Assembly: GCA_009701085.1 (NCBI GenBank)
Contig: WLKV01000048.1
Span: forward strand, 1-5,706
DNA length: 5,706 bases
Direction of reading: 5' to 3'
Source of the DNA: Actinomycetota bacterium
Lineage (GTDB): Bacteria > Actinomycetota > Actinomycetes > Nanopelagicales > Nanopelagicaceae
The notes under the pieces are model-generated. The model worked only from the letters and a program-made list of their open reading frames with translations. It did no database searches and had not been told where the DNA came from. The position numbers were made by a program, and so were the translations under genes. Positions 1-5,002 of this stretch are shown one piece after another. Numbering within the stretch: the first letter of the stretch is position 1; each line of letters starts with the position of its first letter.

Positions 1-162
1 AACAATCGCATCTGTCTTGAAGTGATTGATAATGGAATTGGAGGCGCGAACGTGCAAGATGGCCATTACGGTTTACCCGGTCTCATTGAGCGAGTACATA
101 ATCTCGGCGGAAGTATCACTATCGAAAGTATCGAAGGAACTCGTATCGCACTACTGATCTGA
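1..162 (+). CDS. Sensor histidine kinase, C-terminal ATPase end (partial)
   Basis: Only the last 53 codons are in the window; the gene enters from the left edge in frame 1 and ends at TGA 160-162. The peptide has the second half of a GHKL/HATPase_c ATP-binding domain: VIDNGIG near residues 8-14 matches the G1-type box (DNGIG). GLPGLIERVHNLGGSITIES near residues 25-44 matches the GL-GM-ER-LGG-ESxxG-GT pattern typical of NarL/DesK-type (HisKA_3) kinases. A final GTRIALLI strand closes the domain. In the family, this domain binds ATP and phosphorylates a histidine upstream; the phosphoryl group then passes to the partner response regulator. The very next gene is a LuxR-class regulator, the usual partner, so the two form a two-component system. 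The sensor input domain lies outside the window, so the stimulus cannot be inferred. Confidence 0.85.
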   Translation, partial: NNRICLEVIDNGIGGANVQDGHYGLPGLIERVHNLGGSITIESIEGTRIALLI

Positions 163-776
163 TCCATTTAATTATTGCGCTGATTATCGATGATCATGCT
201 GTCGTACGAGGTGGTGTTCGTAAAGCTCTCGAGCAACGTGAGAAATTTGAGATATTCGAGGCAGCTTCTCGCTCTGAAGGGCTTGCGCAGATTGCAAAGA
301 TCAATCCCGCTCTCATTATCGTCGATATCAATCTGCCCGATGGTAATGGTCTCGAAATAGTTTCGTGGGTCCGTTCTATCTCTTCCCAAACTGCCCTCGT
401 TGTCTTAAGCCTCAATGAGAGCGATGAATATGTACTTGCTGCAATGAACGCTGGTGCAAGTGCTTTTGTGCAGAAAGCTGCGCCGCTGAGTGAACTCATG
501 GCCAGTATCGAGCATGCGCTCTCTTCTCCCCTCACCTTCTCATCACGAGATATTGCAGGGGCTATGGCGAGATCGCGAAATACATTTGAACTTTCGCAAC
601 GAGAATTGCAGATACTTTCTCAGCTTCATAAAGGGGCGCCCCTAAAGGAGTTCGCGCAATCCCTCTTCATCACAGAGTCAACGCTCAAGACACACCTCAG
701 CGCTATCTATAGAAAGTTGGGTGTGAAGAATCGTGTGCAAGCAATTGAAAAGGCGAAGCAATCAGGGCTTGGTTAA
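159..776 (+). CDS. NarL/LuxR-family two-component response regulator with non-canonical start
   Basis: This is a two-domain DNA-binding response regulator of about 205 aa, normal for the NarL family. The receiver domain (about residues 4-120) has the acidic pair in IIDDH (D11, D12), the phospho-acceptor in VDINLPDG (D56), the switch Ser in VVLSLNE (S84) and the conserved Lys in FVQKAA (K106). The C-terminal LuxR helix-turn-helix (about 143-205) includes LSQRELQIL, SLFITESTLKTHLSAIYRKL and GVKNRVQAI. The frame is open back to a TAA at 99-101, yet it contains no ATG, GTG or TTG before codon ATG 444, which lies inside the receiver and would destroy it. I placed the start at CTG 159, which overlaps the kinase stop as CTGA. 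ATT 171 or 174 would give a more typical N-terminus (I-A-L-I-I-D-D-H) and is a real alternative. It probably responds to the adjacent kinase; its targets are unknown. The 3' end overlaps the convergent mannosyltransferase by 15 bp. Confidence 0.88.
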   Translation: MIHLIIALIIDDHAVVRGGVRKALEQREKFEIFEAASRSEGLAQIAKINPALIIVDINLPDGNGLEIVSWVRSISSQTALVVLSLNESDEYVLAAMNAGASAFVQKAAPLSELMASIEHALSSPLTFSSRDIAGAMARSRNTFELSQRELQILSQLHKGAPLKEFAQSLFITESTLKTHLSAIYRKLGVKNRVQAIEKAKQSGLG

Positions 777-1910
777 CAGTGAAGCGAAGCGAGTAGCCCA
801 TAACTCCCAGCGCCATTCATCGATAATCCACTGCCTTCCTCGTGTACCCATTCGTTCTGCTAATTCAGGGTTCTTTAGAAGTCTTATTGCTGCTTCGGCC
901 ACATCGCGTGATGACGTTCCATCGACAGCAAATCCCGTTTCTCCTTCTAGAACTGCATCAGGGGCTCCCCCAGATTTTCCACCGATGACTGCAAGTCCAC
1001 ATGCGCTTGCTTCTAAATAGACGATACCGAGACCTTCTACCTCAAGCCCGGCCAGCCTCGAGCGAGATGGCATAGCGAAGATATCGCCCACGCAGATATA
1101 GCGAGGAAGTTCTGCATAGTGAATTCGGCCGATAAATGAAATTGCATGACTGACTCCAAGATCATCAGCACGCTTAACTAAGTAATCTTTATACGGACCT
1201 TCGCCGATAAAGAGAAGATGTGCATCGGGAAGAGTGCTCAGAATCTGAGGCATCGCTTCGACGAGTGTGTCTTGACCCTTGCGATGAACAAGTCTGCCGA
1301 CCGAGACGATGACTTTCTTATTGGCAAGTCCAAGTTCTGCACGCAGAGTTGCGGCTTTGGGTTGCGGTGAGAAATGTTCAGTATCAATACCTGGTGCAAT
1401 CTTCACCATGGAATCAACTGCGCGCTGCGATAAGGCGCGAGAAATTTGAGAACGGGTGTAGCTACCTAAATATGTAAGGTGATCTGTCCCATTACCAATG
1501 CGGCGTATAGCCCAGGAAAATGGCCAGAGTTTTGCCCACCACACTTCGTGGCCATGTGTCAGCGCAACAATGCGCGTTGCACCTGCACGTCGCAGCCCAT
1601 GAGACAAAAGACCCAGCGGCGCTGCCGCGCCAAAGAAAACGGTCGATATCGATTCTTCGCGAAGTACCTTTCGAACTGCTCTGCCAACGCGCAGAGAAGG
1701 AAGCAATACCTTCGACTTGTCGCGGATTACGCGAACACCGTAGTTCTGAAGCCACGCTTGGTCGAAGGGCTCAGAGCCTTCTTGTGATGAGGTGTAGACG
1801 ATGACTGAATTCTTAGGAAGTCTCTCGATGAGGCCAATAACAAAGGTTTCAATTCCTCCTGCGCGAGGTCCGAAATCATTTGTAATGCAGAGGATCGGTG
1901 ATGAGCTCAT
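762..1910 (-). CDS. pimB: GT4 mannosyltransferase, PimB'-like (phosphatidylinositol mannoside synthesis)
   Basis: This is a 382-aa GT-B fold glycosyltransferase of family GT4, full length. The N-terminal acceptor half has the loop PRAGGIE (residues 15-21) and THGHEVWW (118-125). The C-terminal donor half has APGIDTEHFSP (172-182), GRLVHRKGQD (205-214; R206 and K211 expected to contact the nucleotide diphosphate), and the E-x7-E motif EGLGIVYLE (E292, E300). SGGAPDAV and GETGF (about 313-326) follow. The segment around EVEGLGIVYLEASACG and the THGHEVWW block resemble PimB', which transfers the second mannose from GDP-mannose to phosphatidylinositol monomannoside at the cytoplasmic face of the membrane. 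That substrate is inferred from family resemblance; another GDP-mannose-dependent GT4 activity remains possible. Its ATG shares one base with the upstream nlpC stop (TAATG), and I see no Shine-Dalgarno, so translation is probably by coupled re-initiation. Confidence 0.88.
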   Translation of the reverse strand: MSSSPILCITNDFGPRAGGIETFVIGLIERLPKNSVIVYTSSQEGSEPFDQAWLQNYGVRVIRDKSKVLLPSLRVGRAVRKVLREESISTVFFGAAAPLGLLSHGLRRAGATRIVALTHGHEVWWAKLWPFSWAIRRIGNGTDHLTYLGSYTRSQISRALSQRAVDSMVKIAPGIDTEHFSPQPKAATLRAELGLANKKVIVSVGRLVHRKGQDTLVEAMPQILSTLPDAHLLFIGEGPYKDYLVKRADDLGVSHAISFIGRIHYAELPRYICVGDIFAMPSRSRLAGLEVEGLGIVYLEASACGLAVIGGKSGGAPDAVLEGETGFAVDGTSSRDVAEAAIRLLKNPELAERMGTRGRQWIIDEWRWELWATRFASLLTKP

Positions 1911-2920
1911 TAGAACCGGCGGACAGCAACCAAAGGTTTACGGCCCATTGAAGTATCTGCGACTTTTACACGAGACCCAGAACGCGGAGCATGGACCATG
2001 CGGCCGCCACCGAGATAAATTCCTACGTGCGAAACTGGACGGCCAAAGAAGAGTAAATCTCCAGGCTTCTTCTGACCGAATGGGATGGATTTACCCATTC
2101 GTGATTGCGCAGCCGATGAGTGTGGCAGTGAAACTCCGGCAGATTGGAAAGCGCGCATGGTGAGGCCGGAACAATCCCAGGTGGTGAGTCCAGCTGCGCC
2201 AAAGACGTATCGATCCCCAATTTGTGCGAGAGCGTACTTAAGGGCGATACCGCTTCGACCAGAAACACCCGCTGCTGATTTAGCTGCGGCGAGAGAAGAT
2301 GCTTGATCTGCATTCTCTTGATCCTCAGCCAATTTAGCGAGGCGTTCGCGATCTTCCTTCTTCAATTTGGAGAGAAGTAACTCAGCTTGTGCCAATTTTC
2401 GCTGGGCAAGTGCGCTTCTCTCTGCAAGATTTTTCTGAAGAACCTTTACTTGAGCAAGTCGATCGCTGACTGTAAGCGAAGTTGCATTAAGGGCCTGCTC
2501 AGCAGATTGAAACTTACGTAGTTGAGTCGACTTACGACGTGTAATCGCTTCAAGAGAGCCCGCTGATGAAAGATATAACGCAGGGTCAGATGAGAAGAGA
2601 AGTTCGAGGCTCTGACTGAGCGACCCAGACTTGTATTGATTGACGGCAATCGCACCGAGAGTTTTTGAAATAGCATCGACAGTCTTTCCTTGCACCGCGG
2701 CTTGCGCCTGAATTCCAGCAAGGCTTCGAGTCAGCGATGCCAACTTCACCTTTGCTTCTTGCGCGCCTTCTGCAGCTGTCGTCGCTTCTTCTTCAAGTCG
2801 ATTTACTTGTGCCTGAACTTGCGCGAGAGTCTGCGCGGCAGTTGCCACAGGCGATGTGAGCGAGGAGATGAGAATGATGGTCGATGCCATGAAAGCGGCA
2901 GCACTCAATCTCTTTCTCAT
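1910..2920 (-). CDS. Secreted coiled-coil NlpC/P60 peptidoglycan hydrolase
   Basis: This is a 336-aa exported endopeptidase. Residues 1-29 form a signal peptide: RKR at the N-terminus, hydrophobic core FMASTIILISSL, and a signal-peptidase-like PVATAA site before Q30. Residues 30-210 are Ala/Gln/Lys/Glu-rich and predicted to be coiled coil, as in RipA/RipC-type hydrolases where this region is regulatory. The C-terminal NlpC/P60 domain (about 224-336) has the catalytic Cys in TWDCSGL (C250), the catalytic His in SHVGIYLG (H298) and the third polar residue in MVHAPRSG (H310), so it looks active. The family cleaves the D-Glu to diamino-acid bond in peptidoglycan stem peptides during growth and division. 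No SH3 or LysM wall-binding domain is visible. It heads an operon with pimB; a similar NlpC/P60-pimB neighbourhood is known in mycobacteria (RipC and Rv2188c, from memory). Confidence 0.95.
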   Translation of the reverse strand: MRKRLSAAAFMASTIILISSLTSPVATAAQTLAQVQAQVNRLEEEATTAAEGAQEAKVKLASLTRSLAGIQAQAAVQGKTVDAISKTLGAIAVNQYKSGSLSQSLELLFSSDPALYLSSAGSLEAITRRKSTQLRKFQSAEQALNATSLTVSDRLAQVKVLQKNLAERSALAQRKLAQAELLLSKLKKEDRERLAKLAEDQENADQASSLAAAKSAAGVSGRSGIALKYALAQIGDRYVFGAAGLTTWDCSGLTMRAFQSAGVSLPHSSAAQSRMGKSIPFGQKKPGDLLFFGRPVSHVGIYLGGGRMVHAPRSGSRVKVADTSMGRKPLVAVRRF

Positions 2921-2926
2921 GTTTTA

Positions 2927-2956
2927 AGGCTAACGCTCCAGTATGCGCATTTTCAA
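2927..2956 (-). promoter_or_regulatory. Promoter of nlpC-pimB, probably leaderless
   Basis: Read on the minus strand, TTGAAA (2956-2951) is followed after 18 bp by TAGCCT (2932-2927), which fits the actinobacterial -10 consensus TANNNT. Six bases (TAAAAC) then separate the box from the ATG of the NlpC/P60 gene, placing the transcription start at or next to the start codon. No Shine-Dalgarno lies at a usable distance; the nearest GGAG is about 15 nt away. A leaderless transcript is the simplest reading. This is inference from spacing and motif only. Confidence 0.55.
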
Positions 2957-2963
2957 TTTTGAA
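2943..2963. repeat. Palindromes within the nlpC/reductase divergent promoter region
   Basis: Two short dyads sit side by side. ATGCGCAT (2943-2950) is a perfect 8-bp palindrome lying in the spacer between the -35 and -10 of the nlpC promoter. TTCAA-TT-TTGAA (2952-2963) is a 5-bp inverted repeat whose left arm overlaps the -35 hexamer. They could form an operator, but dyads of this size occur by chance in AT-rich promoters. Low confidence in function. Confidence 0.25.
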
Positions 2964-2999
2964 CGGGGTATTTGGCTGATAATTGGGTGAGAAAGTACA

Positions 3000-3005
3000 T
3001 ATTCT
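3000..3005 (+). promoter_or_regulatory. Candidate -10 box of the RibD-like reductase gene (leaderless)
   Basis: TATTCT fits TANNNT and lies 7 bases before ATG 3013, the spacing expected when transcription begins at the start codon. No convincing -35 hexamer is seen 16-19 bp upstream. There is no Shine-Dalgarno before ATG 3013. This spacing supports ATG 3013 over the in-frame TTG at 2983, which would lie upstream of the proposed transcript start. Confidence 0.45.
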
Positions 3006-3012
3006 TACGCAC

Positions 3013-3504
3013 ATGACAGTCACAGTGACACTCGTGGTCGGGGCCGATGGCTCAACCTCAAAGAACGGTAATTCTGCTGGAGTATCAAGTGCCGCAGATC
3101 GTTCCGCCTTTCTTGCACGTCGCCGTTTAGCAGATTGCATTCTGATTGGTGGAAATACTGCACGCACAGAGCCTTATCACCGTACTCCCGTGCCCGTGAT
3201 TGTCTTATCAAAGAGCCTCATCAACCCATTGGCAGATAATCGCCTAGCTCACTGTTGGAATCTCTCACCGGCAAAAGCAATCGAGAGAGCCAGAACAACA
3301 TTTGGTCCCCATATCCATGTCGAAGCTGGAGTTGCGATTATTCGTGAACTTATCGCAGCAGATCTTGTCGATGCAATTGAATTGAGTATTACCGAGGTTA
3401 CTGGCGGAGAAGACTTAATCAACGTTCCCGAACTTCTTGCGCACTTCCCTCACCAGAGTGAAAAATCTGAGTCAGGTACGCGATTTATCTCTGCTCGAAA
3501 GTAG
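3013..3504 (+). CDS. Short RibD C-terminal/dihydrofolate-reductase-like protein
   Basis: This 163-aa protein resembles the pyrimidine reductase (RibD_C/DHFR-like) fold, whose members use NADPH to reduce a riboflavin precursor or related pterin/pyrimidine substrates in the cytoplasm. Family features in order: strand TVTLVVGADGSTS (about 4-16, corresponding to the usual VTLxxAxSLDG), SAADRSAFLARRRLADCILIGG (about 26-47, with the IxxGxxT nucleotide-binding turn), PVPVIVLSKS (59-68), HVEAGVAIIRELIAADLVD (102-120) and an E-x-T-G-G segment near 128-133. It is shorter than typical RibD_C domains of about 200-250 aa, and the usual VEGG cofactor motif reads VEAG, so activity and substrate are uncertain. 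There is no deaminase domain, so it is not bifunctional RibD. I chose ATG 3013; TTG 2983 would add 10 residues. The gene is monocistronic as far as seen and ends directly against the convergent transporter gene. Confidence 0.78.
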   Translation: MTVTVTLVVGADGSTSKNGNSAGVSSAADRSAFLARRRLADCILIGGNTARTEPYHRTPVPVIVLSKSLINPLADNRLAHCWNLSPAKAIERARTTFGPHIHVEAGVAIIRELIAADLVDAIELSITEVTGGEDLINVPELLAHFPHQSEKSESGTRFISARK

Positions 3505-4347
3505 TTAGAAGGCAGAGATAATCGATACACCCACAACTGCAAGAGCAATACCTACATATTGCACTTTATGTAGCCGTTCGTGGAGAAATTTGTAGGCCAA
3601 GAGCGCAGTGGCGATGGGATAGAGCGAACCCAGCACCATGGCAAGTGAGACAAGGCCCTTCGTTGTTGCTACTCCCAAGAGAAGGTTTGCTGCGAAATCA
3701 GCAACTCCGATAAAGATAAGGATGGGAAGTTCTGGCTTTCCAAGCCCACCAATATGTCGGTAGCGAGCAAAGATTCCTAACCCGATAACTAAAGTTGTTG
3801 TGCGCATCATCGTCATTGTCATGAGCGCGCTGCTCTGTGAACCGATAGCCATAAAGACGAGTGCGAGTCCAAAGAAGATTGCAGCAGAGAGCGCAAGGAG
3901 AACTGGTTTGAGAGGTAACCCTTGAGAAACTTCAGGGCCACTTGCGAGGAATCCACCAATCAGAGCCGCAGCGACACCCACACTGACAATCGTTGAGAGT
4001 TGATCGCCTTTAATAACGATTGCATAAGCCAGAGGAATGAGCGCACCGAGTGAACTAATGGGAGATACAACTCCCATGCGACCTGTGGAGAGAGCTCCAT
4101 ACAAACTGATCAGGCCGGCATACCCAGCAAGTCCGGCGAGTGCACCTGCAAAGAAGTAACCACCATCACCAAATGCTTCTGCGCTCCATGCTCCCGTAAG
4201 AAGGACTAAGAGAACCCCGGTGATAAATCCAATTGCTTGGCTTGTAGCAAGGACTGCAACTGCAGGAAATCTCTTACTCAATTTTCCTGCGTGGTAGTCG
4301 GCGCTTCCCCATAATCCGCTCGAAAGAAGTGCAAGGAGGCTGGCCAT
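3505..4347 (-). CDS. EamA/DMT-superfamily transporter (10 TM)
   Basis: This is a 280-aa integral membrane protein with about ten hydrophobic segments (roughly 2-18, 29-51, 63-84, 92-112, 117-136, 147-170, 175-194, 207-226, 230-252, 261-279). They fall into two EamA repeats. Each repeat ends in the family signature: KGDQLSTIVSVGVAAALIGG (113-132) in the first and HERLHKVQYVGIALAVVGV (256-274) in the second, with the preceding SLYPIATALLAY (241-252) also typical. Drug/metabolite transporters of this type move small metabolites or amino acids across the inner membrane, often as exporters. No residue here identifies the substrate. The start ATG (4347-4345) matches the expected N-terminal position just before TM1. 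The gene stands alone on the minus strand; its stop codon is immediately next to the stop of the convergent reductase gene. Confidence 0.9.
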   Translation of the reverse strand: MASLLALLSSGLWGSADYHAGKLSKRFPAVAVLATSQAIGFITGVLLVLLTGAWSAEAFGDGGYFFAGALAGLAGYAGLISLYGALSTGRMGVVSPISSLGALIPLAYAIVIKGDQLSTIVSVGVAAALIGGFLASGPEVSQGLPLKPVLLALSAAIFFGLALVFMAIGSQSSALMTMTMMRTTTLVIGLGIFARYRHIGGLGKPELPILIFIGVADFAANLLLGVATTKGLVSLAMVLGSLYPIATALLAYKFLHERLHKVQYVGIALAVVGVSIISAF

Positions 4348-4354
4348 GGCGAGG

Positions 4355-4360
4355 ACTCTA
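4355..4360 (-). promoter_or_regulatory. Candidate -10 box of the EamA transporter gene (leaderless)
   Basis: On the minus strand TAGAGT (4360-4355) fits TANNNT and lies 7 bases (CCTCGCC) before the ATG at 4347. The region further upstream is purine-rich (GGGAGGCTGAGGGGATAGGCAGG) with no TTGACA-like -35. The purine runs lie too far from the ATG to serve as an ordinary ribosome binding site. A leaderless transcript is inferred. Confidence 0.45.
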
Positions 4361-4384
4361 CCTGCCTATCCCCTCAGCCTCCCA

Positions 4385-4409
4385 TCTAAAGGGCTCTTCG
4401 AACTTTAGA
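4385..4409. repeat. 7-bp inverted repeat in the EamA/DUF3000 divergent promoter region
   Basis: TCTAAAG (4385-4391) and CTTTAGA (4403-4409) are exact inverted copies separated by 11 bp. The right arm overlaps the proposed -10 box of the DUF3000 gene (4406-4411). The spacer itself contains the 6-bp palindrome TTCGAA (4397-4402). The arrangement would suit a dimeric repressor; it is not a terminator because no T-tract follows. Function is inferred. Confidence 0.35.
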
Positions 4410-4411
4410 AT
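4406..4411 (+). promoter_or_regulatory. Candidate -10 box of the DUF3000-rnd operon (leaderless)
   Basis: TAGAAT is close to the TATAAT consensus and fits TANNNT. Six bases (TAATCA) separate it from the GTG at 4418, and no Shine-Dalgarno is present. No strong -35 is visible. This spacing supports GTG 4418 as the start and a leaderless message carrying DUF3000 and RNase D. Confidence 0.5.
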
Positions 4412-4417
4412 TAATCA

Positions 4418-5002
4418 GTGAAATCGACATTTACTTTTGAAGAGATGATCGAGCTTCTTCGTACTTTCACTCCACGCGATGAAATCATTTTGGAGGAAGT
4501 ACCCGCGCCCCAGAAACTTGCTGCCTACTCATTTGCCTTTACCGCTGATATCTCTAATGGACAGAGCGGCGATGCCGAAGATGAAGTTGCTTCTGGCAGA
4601 TTTGTCATCCTGCATGAACCTGGCGGTCAAGATACGTGGGAAGGTGATTTTCGCTGCGTCAGCTTTATGCGCGCTGATGTTGAGAGCGAGATGCAGGAAG
4701 ATCCACTTCTTCCTGAAGTTGGCTGGAATTGGCTCCTTGATTCACTCAATGCAACGGGCGCGCAATACAACGCACCGAGCGGAACAGTGACTCGCGTATC
4801 AAGTGCATCATTTGGAAAACTTTCTCCGCGACATGATGATTCTGAAATCGAAATTCGCGCATCATGGTCGCCTCAGATTAATTCACCTCAGGACATATTT
4901 GCCCACGTGCAAGCGTGGTGCAATCTCATGACTGAAGTTGCTGGCTTGCCACCTATTCCCGATGGAGTCGCATCCATTAGTGCAGCACGTCGCCGTGGCT
5001 GA
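4418..5002 (+). CDS. DUF3000 family protein
   Basis: This 194-aa cytoplasmic protein has no signal peptide or membrane segment and matches the actinobacterial DUF3000 family along its whole length. Recognisable blocks are EIILEEVPAPQKLAAYSFAF (22-41), the A-S-G-R-F-V-I-L-H-E-P-G-G-Q segment with TWEGDF (58-78), DPLLPEVGWNWLLDSL (95-110), the very conserved YNAPSGTVTRVSSASFG (117-133), IEIRASWSP (144-152) and AGLPPIPDGV (175-184). No catalytic motif is apparent and the family has no assigned biochemical role that I know of. The start is GTG 4418, supported by the -10 spacing and by alignment to the family N-terminus. It overlaps the ribonuclease D gene by 8 bp (or 23 bp with an alternative start), an arrangement common across Actinobacteria that hints at a linked RNA-related function. 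Confidence 0.94.
   Translation: MKSTFTFEEMIELLRTFTPRDEIILEEVPAPQKLAAYSFAFTADISNGQSGDAEDEVASGRFVILHEPGGQDTWEGDFRCVSFMRADVESEMQEDPLLPEVGWNWLLDSLNATGAQYNAPSGTVTRVSSASFGKLSPRHDDSEIEIRASWSPQINSPQDIFAHVQAWCNLMTEVAGLPPIPDGVASISAARRRG

Noticed and set aside
194..535. Minus-strand 113-aa open frame opposite the receiver domain
   Set aside because: It is antisense to a receiver domain with all its conserved residues and shows no family motif of its own.
444..776. ATG 444 as the true start of a 110-aa LuxR-type regulator
   Set aside because: The frame upstream codes for all the receiver motifs through S84, including phospho-acceptor D56, so the gene clearly begins earlier despite the missing canonical start codon.
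770..800. GAAGCGAAGCGAG-type purine repeat after the regulator stop as a terminator
   Set aside because: It cannot form a stable stem followed by a T-run, and it is inside pimB coding sequence.
733..1020. Plus-strand 95-aa open frame
   Set aside because: It lies opposite pimB's well-matched C-terminal half and is low in recognisable structure; a shadow frame.
2983..3012. TTG 2983 as start of the reductase
   Set aside because: It has no Shine-Dalgarno, adds residues not typical of the family, and lies upstream of the proposed -10 at 3000-3005; ATG 3013 fits better.
2793..3167. Minus-strand 124-aa open frame spanning the nlpC/reductase promoter region
   Set aside because: It overlaps nlpC in another frame on the same strand and the reductase on the opposite strand, with no family motif. 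The region is better explained as divergent promoters.
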